The notes under the pieces are model-generated. The model did not search any database. It saw only the letters and a list, made by a program, of their open reading frames with translations, and was not told the origin of the DNA. Position numbers and translations under genes: made by a program. From CAIVPM01 sp964615145 (GTDB taxonomy: Bacteria > Bacteroidota > Bacteroidia > Chitinophagales > Chitinophagaceae), in contig CAZTOP010000035.1 of the NCBI GenBank assembly GCA_964615145.1, positions 1 to 26,460 on the forward strand: a stretch of 26,460 nucleotides of DNA, written 5' to 3'. This document shows positions 6,320-16,400 of this stretch, in pieces. Each line of letters begins with the position of its first letter. The stretch's first letter is position 1.

Positions 6320-6361
6320 CGTTGGTGTTTTTTTTATTGAACAGTTACACTGTTAGTTGTA

Positions 6362-7423
6362 TTAATGCATTGGGTTGACTGTTTTCAAAGTATCTGCCTT
6401 AAGGGTTGGGGTACTGTCGGTAACAGGTGCTGGTTTAGGAGCTGGTGGTGCAGGGTGTTTAGCACTCAGCAATTCCACATCAAACAGCAAAATAGAGTTA
6501 GCAGGAATGCCTTTAGGGTTGGCACCGCCACCAGGTCTTGCCTGTGCACCATAAGCCATTGGAGACGGGATATAAAACACTGCTTTAGAGCCAGCTTTCA
6601 GCAAAGCCACCCCTTCGTCCCAGCCTTTTATAACCATCCCCCTGCCCAGCACAAACTGAAAAGGTTGTGTGTGCTTGAAAGCAGTATCGGTATTACTATC
6701 AAACTTGGTTCCATCCAGCAAAGTGCCTGTATAGTTCATCACAACACTGTCGCCAGCCACTGCTATATCACCCTTGCCTTCCTCTTTAATAGTATAATAC
6801 AAACCGCTTGGTGTTTTTAGCGGAGTAATATGATTTTTGGCAAAATAGGCTTTTAGAGTTTTATCGTCTTTTATCAATTGCTTGGCTTCAGCAGCTTTTT
6901 GTTTTGCCTGCTGCTCTTTCATTTGTTTCATAAAAGCTTCCTGCTGCTCCTTCTGCACCTGTTCTTTAGTTTTTATAGATACCAGCTTTATAAAATATTG
7001 TATCTTATCACCTACTTTAATAAAATCAGGCATTTTACTTTTAGAGCCCTTAAACAAAGCATCTGCATCTATCAGGCAAACAATGCTATCACCAGGGGTC
7101 ATTAAACTAATAGCCTCAATCAAGTCTCCTTTAAAAGCTGGTTTAGCCACACCAAAAACACCAGGTTTTCCCTTAAATGCAATGGCGGTGCTGTACACCA
7201 TTCGGTTATTACAAAATGACTGCATATTCAACGATATCTGATCTCCTTCTTTTGGGTTGGGAGCAGTTGGTTTGTTTACAATAAAGGCATACTTTAACTG
7301 TGCGTTGATGGTTTTATAATTAAAATTAGTTGCAGGTGGTGGTTGCGGTACATTATTTTGTGCCAATGCTGCTGTAAATGCCATACAGCCTGCAATAAGG
7401 AGTGGAATTTGTATAAGCTTCAT
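6362..7423 (-). CDS. Exported FKBP-type peptidyl-prolyl cis-trans isomerase
   Basis: The 353-residue protein should speed cis-trans isomerisation of X-Pro bonds outside the cytoplasm. Residues 1-21 are an export signal. It could be cut after AALA (signal peptidase I), or at IAGC with C13 as the lipid-bearing cysteine; the sequence allows both. Residues about 35-155 look like a divergent, probably inactive FKBP-like domain. A charged K/Q/E-rich helix (about 155-190) follows. A standard FKBP domain occupies about 205-323, with YTGTLLDGTKFDSN (231-244) and GMVIKGWDEGV (262-272). The proline-rich tail is disordered. The layout resembles Mip/FkpA-type folding helpers. It has its own TAnnTTTG promoter and terminator, so it is probably monocistronic, divergent from katG. 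Confidence 0.9.
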   Translation of the reverse strand: MKLIQIPLLIAGCMAFTAALAQNNVPQPPPATNFNYKTINAQLKYAFIVNKPTAPNPKEGDQISLNMQSFCNNRMVYSTAIAFKGKPGVFGVAKPAFKGDLIEAISLMTPGDSIVCLIDADALFKGSKSKMPDFIKVGDKIQYFIKLVSIKTKEQVQKEQQEAFMKQMKEQQAKQKAAEAKQLIKDDKTLKAYFAKNHITPLKTPSGLYYTIKEEGKGDIAVAGDSVVMNYTGTLLDGTKFDSNTDTAFKHTQPFQFVLGRGMVIKGWDEGVALLKAGSKAVFYIPSPMAYGAQARPGGGANPKGIPANSILLFDVELLSAKHPAPPAPKPAPVTDSTPTLKADTLKTVNPMH

Positions 7424-7461
7424 ATTTAGTAAATTGATACGTTTTAAGTGTTTTTACAACA

Positions 7462-7469
7462 CAAAAATA
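7462..7469 (-). promoter_or_regulatory. Predicted -7 promoter element of the FKBP gene
   Basis: The minus strand reads TATTTTTG, an exact match to the Bacteroidota -7 consensus TAnnTTTG. It would place the transcript start about 30 nt before the ATG. The -33 TTTG element is not clear. Confidence 0.45.
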
Positions 7470-7530
7470 AATATTTTTTATATAAAGGACAGGCGAGGGT
7501 TTTATGTAAATAATCTATAAACAGATAATT

Positions 7531-7576
7531 ATTTTTGATAAAAAAAAGGGTTTTAACCCTTTTTTTTATCAAAAAT
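7531..7576. terminator. Perfect 22-bp stem-loop between divergent genes
   Basis: The arms 7531-7552 and 7555-7576 are perfect complements around a 2-base centre: gataaaaaaaaggg, then aacccttttttttatc. Either strand gives a GC-containing stem ending in eight U, so it can act as a bidirectional terminator. No annotated gene ends here, because both neighbours start and run away from it. Confidence 0.75.
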
Positions 7577-7898
7577 AAAACAGTATTTTAACTAGCTATT
7601 ATAACCACACTCTAACCAAACCATCTCCCCAATGCTGTAACATATAAAAAGTGCAGGATTGAAAATTTAATTAGAAACCAAAGCAGCACACCTTGTACTG
7701 TGTATAAAAATAATAATAATATTGTTTAACAGATAGCACATTTAGCCACCTATGAACAAGAGCGTTTGTCCACTTTCGTTTCGTTGTACAAGCTATCAGA
7801 TATTTATCACAAAAACATATAAAAAGAATGTCGTTTTTGTTATCAGTAAAACTTTAGCGGGTATCATAAAAATCATTTTATTTTTCAGCATTGACACA
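7577..7898. other. AT-rich katG upstream region without recognised gene
   Basis: I see no open frame, tRNA or repeat in this stretch. Scattered ctat/atag words occur but do not form a spaced OxyR-type site. It may hold katG control sites that I cannot name. Confidence 0.5.
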
Positions 7899-7906
7899 TA
7901 GCTTTG
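7899..7906 (+). promoter_or_regulatory. Predicted -7 promoter element of katG
   Basis: TAGCTTTG matches TAnnTTTG exactly and implies a transcript start near 7913, about 20 nt before the katG ATG. The -33 position is only T-rich. Confidence 0.5.
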
Positions 7907-7933
7907 ACAACTTAAAAATAAACTTAAATTTAT

Positions 7934-10141
7934 ATGGACAACAATGGAGATATCAGCAAATGCCCTTTTCATAATGGCAGTTTAAAGCAAAGTGCTGGAA
8001 ATGGCACAGGGAATAAAGAATGGTGGCCCAATCAGTTAAAACTAAATATCCTTCGTCAGCATTCTACTTTAACCAATCCAATGGATACAGATTTTAACTA
8101 TGGTGAGTTATTTAAAAAATTAGACCTAGCTGCTGTTAAAAAAGATATAGTGGCATTAATGACAAACTCGCAAGACTGGTGGCCTGCAGATTATGGTCAC
8201 TATGGTCCATTCTTTATTAGAATGGCTTGGCATAGTGCTGGTACTTATCGTATTCAGGATGGTCGTGGTGGCGGAGGCAGAGGGATGCAAAGATTTGCAC
8301 CACTAAATAGCTGGCCCGATAATACCAATTTAGATAAAGCCCGCCTGTTGTTATGGCCAATAAAGCAGAAATATGGCCAACAAATTTCGTGGGCAGATTT
8401 AATGATTCTTGCAGGTAACTGTGCACTTGAATCTATGGGTTTTAAAACATTTGGTTTTGGTGGTGGCAGAGAAGATGTATGGGAGCCAGATGAAGATGTG
8501 TATTGGGGTGCAGAAAAAGAGTGGTTGGGTGATAAAAGGTATAGTGGTGACAGAGATTTAGAGAACCCCTTGGCTGCTGTACAAATGGGATTGATTTATG
8601 TAAATCCTGAAGGGCCCAATGGTAATCCAGATCCGCTAGCAGCAGCAAGAGATATAAGAGAAACTTTTTTGAGAATGGCAATGAATGATGAGGAAACAGT
8701 GGCATTAATTGCAGGTGGACACACATTTGGCAAAACACACGGAGCTGCCGACCCTAGTAAATATGTAGGTAAGGAACCAGCTGCTGCATCCATTGAGGAA
8801 CAGGGTTTTGGATGGAAGAATACTTTTGGAAAAGGAAATGCAGAAGATACAATTACCAGCGGTTTAGAAGGAGCTTGGACTACCACACCAACACAATGGA
8901 GTAATAACTATTTTGAAAACCTATTTGGTTATGAGTGGGAGTTGACCAAAAGTCCTGCTGGTGCACACCAATGGAAGCCTAAAAATAATGCAGGAGAAGG
9001 GTTGGTGCCAGATGCACACGATGCTAGCAAACGACACGCCCCGTTTATGCTTACTACAGATTTAGCATTGAGAGTTGACCCTGCTTACGAAAAAATATCA
9101 AGACGTTTTTATGAAAATCCAGACCAATTTGCAGATGCATTTGCCAGAGCCTGGTTTAAATTAACACACAGAGATATGGGTCCACGGTCACGTTATTTAG
9201 GCAGTGAAGTTCCATCTGAAGTATTGATATGGCAAGATCCTTTGCCAGTTGCTGCTTATAAAGAAATTGACAGTAATGATATAGCAGGATTAAAAACAAT
9301 AATATTGGCTTCGGGCTTAAGTATTGGTGAATTAGTATCTACCTCTTGGGCTTCTGCATCTACATATAGAGGTAGTGATAAGAGAGGAGGTGCTAATGGT
9401 GCAAGAATTCGTTTAGCCCCACAAAAATACTGGGAGGTAAATAATCCTGCACAATTAAACAAAGTTCTGAATGTATTAGAAAAAATACAAAATGAATTTA
9501 ATGCAGCACAACAAAATGGTAAGCAAATATCACTGGCAGATTTAATTGTACTTGGCGGAACAGCTGCTGTTGAGCATGCTGCACATAAAGCAGGATATCA
9601 TATTACAGTTCCATTTACAGCCGGCAGAACTGATGCTACACAAGAACAAACAGATGTGGAATCTTTTGCAGTTTTAGAACCCATTGCTGATGGATTTAGA
9701 AATTATGTAAAAGGCAATAAAGCCATCATTACCGAAGATTTATTGATTGATAAAGCTCAGTTGCTAACATTAACAGCCCCTGAACTTACTGTTTTGGTGG
9801 GTGGTTTGCGTACTTTAAATGCAAATTATAATAGTAGTAAAAATGGAGTATTTACACAAACCCCAGAAACTTTAACAAATGATTTCTTTGTTAATTTACT
9901 TGATTTTAACACAAGCTGGAAAGCTACAACACACGAACAACAGGAGTTTGAAGGTAGAGATAGAAGATCAGGAGCGTTGAAATGGACTGCTACCCGTGTG
10001 GATTTAATTTTTGGCTCAAATTCAGAATTGAGGGCTTTAGCAGAAGTTTATGCAAGCGACGATGCAAAAGAAAAGTTTGTACACGACTTTGCTGCAGCCT
10101 GGGTAAAGGTTATGAATCTGGACAGGTTTGATTTGGCTTAG
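7934..10141 (+). CDS. katG: Catalase-peroxidase
   Basis: The 735 residues are the normal length for this two-domain heme enzyme, which breaks down H2O2 and also oxidises donors. The distal heme pocket is R96-x-x-W99-H100 in IRMAWHSAGTYR. The cross-linked adduct partners are W99, Y222 (LIYVNPEGPNG) and M248; the Y-M spacing of 26 equals that of known KatG. The proximal heme ligand is H263 in GGHTFGKTHG. The C-terminal half (from about 420) is the usual inactive duplicate. There is no signal peptide, so it acts in the cytoplasm. It stands alone, with its own promoter and a shared terminator against the convergent cyanophycinase gene. Peroxide control is likely from the family, but no OxyR box was convincing. 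Confidence 0.99.
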   Translation: MDNNGDISKCPFHNGSLKQSAGNGTGNKEWWPNQLKLNILRQHSTLTNPMDTDFNYGELFKKLDLAAVKKDIVALMTNSQDWWPADYGHYGPFFIRMAWHSAGTYRIQDGRGGGGRGMQRFAPLNSWPDNTNLDKARLLLWPIKQKYGQQISWADLMILAGNCALESMGFKTFGFGGGREDVWEPDEDVYWGAEKEWLGDKRYSGDRDLENPLAAVQMGLIYVNPEGPNGNPDPLAAARDIRETFLRMAMNDEETVALIAGGHTFGKTHGAADPSKYVGKEPAAASIEEQGFGWKNTFGKGNAEDTITSGLEGAWTTTPTQWSNNYFENLFGYEWELTKSPAGAHQWKPKNNAGEGLVPDAHDASKRHAPFMLTTDLALRVDPAYEKISRRFYENPDQFADAFARAWFKLTHRDMGPRSRYLGSEVPSEVLIWQDPLPVAAYKEIDSNDIAGLKTIILASGLSIGELVSTSWASASTYRGSDKRGGANGARIRLAPQKYWEVNNPAQLNKVLNVLEKIQNEFNAAQQNGKQISLADLIVLGGTAAVEHAAHKAGYHITVPFTAGRTDATQEQTDVESFAVLEPIADGFRNYVKGNKAIITEDLLIDKAQLLTLTAPELTVLVGGLRTLNANYNSSKNGVFTQTPETLTNDFFVNLLDFNTSWKATTHEQQEFEGRDRRSGALKWTATRVDLIFGSNSELRALAEVYASDDAKEKFVHDFAAAWVKVMNLDRFDLA

Positions 10142-10171
10142 AAAAGTAAATATATTAGTGAAATATTCGGG

Positions 10172-10219
10172 CAAAAGGTTTAATAACTGTGTTGTATAGT
10201 TATTGAACCTTTTGTTTTT
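10172..10219. terminator. Bidirectional terminator between katG and the cyanophycinase gene
   Basis: caaaaggtttaataact (10172-10188) pairs with 10198-10214 over 17 bp with one wobble pair. It is flanked by A-rich and T-rich tracts. It serves two convergent genes. Confidence 0.85.
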
Positions 10220-10306
10220 ACTTTATGGTCTAAAGATTTATATGATTGTACTAAGAAAAGCAACTTTACTAGTCTAGGTAAAAGTTAGTCAGTAAATGAA
10301 GCCTCA

Positions 10307-11203
10307 TTATTCTACTTCTACCTGCTTATCTATCAAAGCACCTTCTTGTGCTTCCATTAAAAAAGTTCTTTCGAGCACTAAATATCCATTTCCTTTTTCA
10401 CAAAAATGCACTTTAATGTTTTCTACACTTATGGGGTTTCCATCTGGTATGTCGGCAATATTGCTGTGTTTAATATCGTGCCCATCAATAATCATTACTA
10501 AGCCACTACCAATTGCCTCCATTTTATTTCCTCCAGTAATTAGCATTCCTGTGTCTTCGCCTAAGCCAATACCAATACAACCAGGATTTGCAGCAACGGC
10601 TTGTGCTAAACGCCCAAACCTGCCACGTTTTTCAAAATGACTATCAATAATTACATTGTCCATAAAACCAAGTCCGGTAGTAATTTTTACCTCACCTTTT
10701 AAATGAGCTTTAGTAGCATTGCCCTCGTAAATCATTGTATTACTCATTGCCATTGCACCAGCACTTGTGCCAGCAATTACAAAGCCAGCTTCTTTTTGAT
10801 ATCGTTGTTTAATTATTTGTAAAAAAGCGGTACCACCAAAAACTGCGGTTAATCTGAGCTGGTTGCCGCCACTAAACATTACACAATCGCAGGTATTAAT
10901 TCTTTCGGTATAAATAGGATTATTGGCATCGTCTCTATTACGAATATGCATTACATCAATATTTGTACATCCAATTTTAGAAAAAGCATCGAGGTAGTTT
11001 TCGCCTACTTCGTAGGGAATCATTGAGGCGGTGGTAATGATTTCTATTTTTGCATTGCTGCCTCCAGCTTCCTGAACAATTCTGCTTAAAATACCCAGTT
11101 CAAAAAAGTTAAGATTATTGCGTTGTATTTCGCCTTTTTCTAAATCTGTGCCTTTGTCTTCGGCACCACCAATTGAAATTAATTTCCCTGCTGGTAAAGT
11201 CAT
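10307..11203 (-). CDS. cphB: Cyanophycinase family peptidase (S51)
   Basis: The gene encodes 298 residues from the ATG at 11203. A TTG 21 bp upstream extends the frame, but it lies inside the predicted promoter, so the ATG is preferred. Cyanophycinases cut cyanophycin (multi-L-arginyl-poly-L-aspartate) to Asp-Arg dipeptides with a serine in a class-I-amidotransferase-like fold. The family signature is present, numbered from the TTG: FSGGNQLRL (117-125), GTSAGA with nucleophile S154, DSHF (194-197) and GLGEDTG (220-226). No signal peptide is visible, so it is probably cytoplasmic. No cyanophycin synthetase or isoaspartyl dipeptidase gene lies beside it, so the enzyme may act on another beta-aspartyl peptide or be paired with distant genes. 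Confidence 0.92.
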   Translation of the reverse strand: MTLPAGKLISIGGAEDKGTDLEKGEIQRNNLNFFELGILSRIVQEAGGSNAKIEIITTASMIPYEVGENYLDAFSKIGCTNIDVMHIRNRDDANNPIYTERINTCDCVMFSGGNQLRLTAVFGGTAFLQIIKQRYQKEAGFVIAGTSAGAMAMSNTMIYEGNATKAHLKGEVKITTGLGFMDNVIIDSHFEKRGRFGRLAQAVAANPGCIGIGLGEDTGMLITGGNKMEAIGSGLVMIIDGHDIKHSNIADIPDGNPISVENIKVHFCEKGNGYLVLERTFLMEAQEGALIDKQVEVE

Positions 11204-11221
11204 AATAATAGCTTCTATTAA

Positions 11222-11229
11222 CAAATGTA
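11222..11229 (-). promoter_or_regulatory. Predicted -7 element of the cyanophycinase gene
   Basis: The minus strand reads TACATTTG, an exact TAnnTTTG match. It gives a start near 11215, about a dozen bases before the ATG at 11203, and excludes the upstream TTG as a start. Confidence 0.5.
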
Positions 11230-11350
11230 ATGGTTTGATGTTTTTGGGAGTGCGATATGGAATAAAAAATAAATAAACTTGGCGTAATAGACTTTAATTA
11301 ATCGTTTAAAATTACACAGATGAAACAAATTTGTTGCTAATTGCAGGTAT

Positions 11351-11605
11351 GACTCCTATGGAGTCTAATTTAAATATGTAAGTAGTCAATCAAAATTAAA
11401 CGGATATTATTTTTTATTCACGCAAAGCAACATAAGGTGCAAAGTCACATATTATTTAGTATTGATAATTTTGCACGACTACTTATGAACTTCTATTTAG
11501 TTATTGCTCCTTGGGAGCATAAAAAATGTAACAATATGGCTGATTCCATAGGAATCATATTTCAATAGAAAAATAAAATATACATAGAGCAGACTCCGAA
11601 GGAGT
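11351..11605. repeat. Four short palindromes in an intergenic region
   Basis: GACTCC-tat-GGAGTC (11351-11365), GCTCC-ttg-GGAGC (11506-11518), TGATTCC-ata-GGAATCA (11541-11557) and ACTCC-gaa-GGAGT (11593-11605) share the form nnTCC-n3-GGAnn. The outer bases differ but always pair. The rest of 11225-11734 shows no gene. Confidence 0.7.
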
Positions 11606-11639
11606 TTCACCTTATATAAACATTACCTTTTGCATCGCT

Positions 11640-11697
11640 TCGTAAAATCTAATGTAAAGCCGGTATCAGATTTCTCCTATCGTCGAAATGACGAGTA
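11640..11697. repeat. Degenerate gtcatttcgac-type dispersed repeat
   Basis: The segment around 11668-11694 reads agatttctcctatcg then tcgaaatgacg. It resembles a dispersed sequence I recall in many Bacteroidota genomes (agatttctcccttcgg, then tcgaaatgac). Only one copy is in this window, so the assignment rests on memory. Confidence 0.4.
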
Positions 11698-11734
11698 GAT
11701 AGAGTTGTAAATTAATTATCGAAGGTCTATTCAA

Positions 11735-11773
11735 TAAAAAAGCGTTCAGTAATTGTTGCTGAACGCTTTTTTT
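11735..11773. terminator. Terminator of fumC
   Basis: aaaaaagcgttcag (11736-11749) pairs with ctgaacgctttttt (11759-11772) around a 9-base loop. On the minus strand it ends in a run of U, 22 bp past the fumC stop. It could also stop + strand transcripts. Confidence 0.9.
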
Positions 11774-11794
11774 GTACTCGCTATCGCTAACATA

Positions 11795-13195
11795 CTATTT
11801 AATTTCTCCACACATTTCAACAGGTACTACCCAGGTATCAAACTCTTCGGCAGTTACATAACCCAAAGCAATTGCTGTTTCTTTCAGGGTGCTGTGATTT
11901 TTGTGTGCTGTTTGTGCTATTTCTGCAGCTTTATAGTATCCAATTTTAGTGTTTAAGGCTGTTACCAACATTAAGCTATTATCAACGTGTTTTTTAATAT
12001 TGGCTTCCAATGGCTCAATACCAACAGCACATTTATCATTAAAACTTACACAACCATCGCCAATTAATCTTGCACTGTGTAAGAAATTATAAATCATCAT
12101 TGGTTTAAATACGTTCAATTCAAAATGACCATTACTACCACCAATATTAATAGCAACATCATTACCTAAAACCTGAGCAGCAATCATAGTTAAAGCCTCG
12201 CATTGAGTAGGGTTTACTTTGCCTGGCATAATAGAACTTCCTGGTTCATTATCTGGAATAAATAATTCTCCAATACCACTTCTTGGACCAGAAGAAAGCA
12301 TACGAATATCATTGGCAATTTTCATTAAACTAACGGCTACTGTTTTTAATGCACCGTGTGCTTCCACAATTGCATCGTGTGCAGCCAATGCTTCAAATTT
12401 ATTTTCGGCTGTAACAAAAGGTAAACCCGTTAATGCAGCAATATGTTTTGCCACACATACATCGTAACCCTTTGGTGTATTAATTCCTGTGCCAACAGCA
12501 GTGCCACCTAAAGCTAATTCACTTAGATGTGCCAATGTATTTTTGATGGCTTTTAATCCGTGATTTAACTGAGAAACATAACCACTCATTTCTTGCCCAA
12601 CAGTTAAAGGTGTTGCATCCATAAAATGGGTGCGACCAATTTTTACAACGTGCATAAAAGCTTTACTTTTTTCAGCCAAAGTATCACGCAGTTTTTCAAT
12701 GCCAGGAATAGTGGTTTCGATTAAAATTTTATATGCAGCAATATGCATTGCAGTAGGAAAAGTATCGTTACTGCTTTGTGATTTATTTACATCATCATTC
12801 GGATGAAGGAACTTTTCTTTATCGCCCAAAGCTCCACCATTAATAACGTGTGCACGATAAGCTATTACTTCATTACAGTTCATATTGCTTTGTGTGCCAC
12901 TACCTGTTTGCCACACTACCAAAGGAAATTGGTCGTTTAATTTACCCTCTAAAATTTCGTTACAAACCACACCAATAGCATCTTTCTTTTCGTTTGGTAA
13001 AACACCCAATTCGTTATTTGCTAAAGCTGCAGCGTGTTTTAAATAAGCAAAAGCCGCAATAATTTCTTTGGGCATTTTATTAATGTCCTGAGCAATTTTA
13101 AAATTGTCAATACTGCGTTGCGTTTGAGCTCCCCAATACACATTACTAGGCACTTTTACTTCGCCCATTGTGTCTTTTTCAATACGATATTCCAT
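11795..13195 (-). CDS. fumC: Class II fumarate hydratase (fumarase C)
   Basis: The 466 residues, close to the E. coli length, form an iron-independent homotetramer in this family. It interconverts fumarate and L-malate in the citric acid cycle, in the cytoplasm. Visible signatures are WQTGSGTQSNMN (95-106), SQSSNDTFPTAMH (139-151), KIGRTHFMDATPL with catalytic-site H190 (185-197) and the superfamily signature GSSIMPGKVNP at 319-329, whose second serine (S321) is in the catalytic loop. The aspartase relatives share the signature, but the SGSGTQSNMN wording and length favour fumarase. It is a single-gene unit with its own promoter and terminator. Confidence 0.97.
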   Translation of the reverse strand: MEYRIEKDTMGEVKVPSNVYWGAQTQRSIDNFKIAQDINKMPKEIIAAFAYLKHAAALANNELGVLPNEKKDAIGVVCNEILEGKLNDQFPLVVWQTGSGTQSNMNCNEVIAYRAHVINGGALGDKEKFLHPNDDVNKSQSSNDTFPTAMHIAAYKILIETTIPGIEKLRDTLAEKSKAFMHVVKIGRTHFMDATPLTVGQEMSGYVSQLNHGLKAIKNTLAHLSELALGGTAVGTGINTPKGYDVCVAKHIAALTGLPFVTAENKFEALAAHDAIVEAHGALKTVAVSLMKIANDIRMLSSGPRSGIGELFIPDNEPGSSIMPGKVNPTQCEALTMIAAQVLGNDVAINIGGSNGHFELNVFKPMMIYNFLHSARLIGDGCVSFNDKCAVGIEPLEANIKKHVDNSLMLVTALNTKIGYYKAAEIAQTAHKNHSTLKETAIALGYVTAEEFDTWVVPVEMCGEIK

Positions 13196-13230
13196 TGTTT
13201 TAATTATGAATGATGAATATAATTTTGGTG

Positions 13231-13238
13231 CAAATGTA
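13231..13238 (-). promoter_or_regulatory. Predicted -7 element of fumC
   Basis: The minus strand reads TACATTTG, an exact TAnnTTTG match. It implies a leader of about 29 nt before the fumC ATG. Confidence 0.5.
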
Positions 13239-13415
13239 ATTGAAGAAGGAAATGATTGTTATGATAATTATCATTAGTGAAGGTATATGAATATTTAATT
13301 AGTTTTAACTAGGCTTTTTTGGTTGAAGTATAATAAGTTTAATAAATCGAATATCATTTTCACATATATCAATATTTTATTTAATTGAATATCTTTACTC
13401 CATAGATAAATTTAA

Positions 13416-16400
13416 ATGCGTATTTCACTTAAATATTTTTTTTTGGTGTTGATGTTTGCCCCTGTTATTTCTTTTTCACAGAGAGAAACCAAAATAACAG
13501 AGCTACAAAGAGCCTCTATATTATATGCAACAAAAGAGCAAAAAAGCTATAATTATTTGCTACAGATGGCTCAGCAAAAAGGGTGGTCTTTATCGTTAAA
13601 AAGTAAAGATTCGAACCAAATAATTTTACTTACAGGCATTGATATAAATGGGGTTCCTATTTACACAACTACTAACAATAATATTATTGCTGCAGCTACA
13701 ACTCATACTAATCAGTTATGGCAAGGAGGTTCAAGCGGTTTTAATATTTCAGGCTCTTCGGCAAATATGAGTAATAAAATTGCTATTTGGGATGGAGGAG
13801 TACCTATGGTAAACCATATTGAACTTGCAAGTAAAATCGTGAACAAAGATTTTTCAAGTACACAAAATCATACTACACATGTAGCAGGAACATTAGTTGC
13901 AAAAGGCATTAACCCTTTAGCAAAAGGAATGGCTTATGGAGTAAGTAGCATAGATGCTTATAATTTTAATAATCATATTTCTGAAATGCTGGGTGCAGCA
14001 AATAATTTACTTGTTTCTAATCATTCATATAGTTCTGTGGCAGGCTGGAATTTTACTTTTGGAGGCGATTGGGAGTTTTGGGCAAATTGGGGCGATTCGG
14101 CAGATTATAAATTTGGTATTTATAACGATGAAGCCCAAATGTTTGATTCTATTGCTTACAATGCACCGAATTATTTAATTGTAAAATCAGTTGGAAATAA
14201 TAGAGACAAAAATGGTCCTCCTGTAGGTTCACCATACAGAAGATACGATGTCAATGGAAATATGGTTGATGCAGGCAATAGACCATTGGGGTTATCGAGT
14301 AATGATGGATACGATATTATTCCAACTTATGGGGTGGCAAAAAATATTTTAACGGTAGGAGCTGTTGAAGGAATACCAAGCGGTTCAACAAAAGCCGTTG
14401 ATATAAAAATGAGTAGTTTTAGCAGTTGGGGTCCTACAGATGATGGTAGAATAAAACCGGATTTGGTTGCGGATGGTGTAGATGTTTTGTCTTGTTCTAA
14501 TAATAGCACAACAAGTTATGAGTTAATGAATGGAACATCAATGGCAACACCTAATGTTACAGGTTCTTTGTTTTTATTACAAGAGTTATACAGTAAAAAA
14601 AATAGTGGAAACTTTATGAAAGCCTCTACTTTAAAGGCTTTGGCAATTCATACTGCATCAGATGCAGGAGTAAGTGCTGGTCCTGATTATCAATTTGGAT
14701 GGGGGTTATTAAATGCAGAAAAAGCAGCAAGAATCATTAATAATGGTAATACAAATACAAGTAAAATTATTGAGGCAACACTTAACAATGGAGGTACTTA
14801 TAGCATTAATGTTATTGCAAGTGGCAAAGGAAAGCTAATGGCTACACTAGCTTGGACAGATCCTGTGGGTTCAGTAACTACAATTAACCTTCTTAACAAT
14901 ACCTCTTTAAAACTAATTCACGATTTGGATGTTAGAATAGTAAAAGGTTTTAATACTTACTTGCCTTGGGTTTTGGACCCAGCAAATCCTAGTGCAGCTG
15001 CAACAAAAGGCGATAACTTTAGAGACAATGTAGAAAGAGTTGAGGTAGATGATGTGGTTCCTGGTGAAACTTATACTATTCAAATTTCGCATAAAGCATC
15101 ATTACAAAGAGGCAGTCAAGATTTTTCTTTAATTATTACTGGCATTGGTGGGGCTGCCTATTGCTTATCAACAGCAACAACTATTGCAGGAACTAGAATT
15201 AACAATGTATCATTTGCTGATATTAATAATAACAACCCTTCAGGCTGTACCTCATACAACAATTATACTAATTTAACAGCAAAAATTGAACCGGGTGCTG
15301 CTTATCCACTAAGTATAGCTGTTGGTACTTGCGATGCAAGTGTATCATCTAAAATTATAAAAGTATTTATTGATTACAATGGCAATGGTAGTTTTTCCGA
15401 TGTTGGTGAAACTGTTGCTACTAGCGGTGTTATAAACAACAATACAAATTTTACTACCAACATCATAATACCTAATAATATTAACATCAACGATTATAGT
15501 TTAATGAGAGTTGTGGTGCAAGAAACAACAGATGCGTCAAGTATTACGCCTTGCAACACTTATTCTCAAGGAGAAACACAAGATTATACTGTGCAATTTA
15601 TTAGTCCAACAATTGATGTTGGCATTGCTGATATTAATGTACCAACAAATAACAATTGTTCAAATAGTAATCAGTATGTAAGTGTTAGAATAATCAATGC
15701 TGGAAAGACTGCTGTTTCAAATATCCCATTAATAGCTACAATAAAAAATGGTACAACAACAGTTGCAACATTAACAGGTAATTATAGTGCATCTATTAGC
15801 AGTGGAAAAGATGGAGTTTATACTTTTCAATCACCATTTGCAACCACAGCAAACGCTACTTATACCATTCTAGTTTCTACAAATCTTTCAACAGATCAAA
15901 ACGTACTAAATAATACCCAAACAACAGAAATTACAATAGCTTCAGATGCACCAACAGCTACTGGTCAAGTTAATATTTGTGGTTCTAATGCTACTGTTAG
16001 AGCTTTTAACACCAATGATAATCAAAACTATTTTTGGTATAATGCTGCCAACTCAAATCTTCCTATTGCAACAGGGGTTAATACAAGTACCAACAATATT
16101 GCCACTAACTATTTTATAGGTTCAGGTTTAGCAGCCAATATTGGTCCGGCAACCAAAGCAGCTTTTACAAACGGAGATTATCAAGCCAAAGGAGGTAATT
16201 ATTTAAAATATAGTTCTACTGTACCTGTGTTATTGGAAAGTGCAAAAATTTATACCGCTTTTCCCGGAAAAATCACCGTTACTGTTGGGGATATTAAAGC
16301 AACATTTCCAGATGGCTCATACAATTTTAATACCATCAGCTCTACAACAATTGATGCACAAGCATCTCGTCCAACACAAACAACAGGTGATGTAGCAGGA

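Noticed and set aside
6365..7241. Plus-strand open frames opposite the FKBP gene
   Set aside because: Cysteine- and serine-rich translations without domains; they mirror the codons of the real minus-strand gene.
7577..7898. OxyR binding site before katG
   Set aside because: atag and ctat words occur, but not at the spacing of the ATAG-n7-CTAT pattern.
11204..11224. TTG start for the cyanophycinase gene
   Set aside because: The codon lies inside an exact TAnnTTTG promoter match, so it would not be transcribed; the ATG at 11203 fits better.
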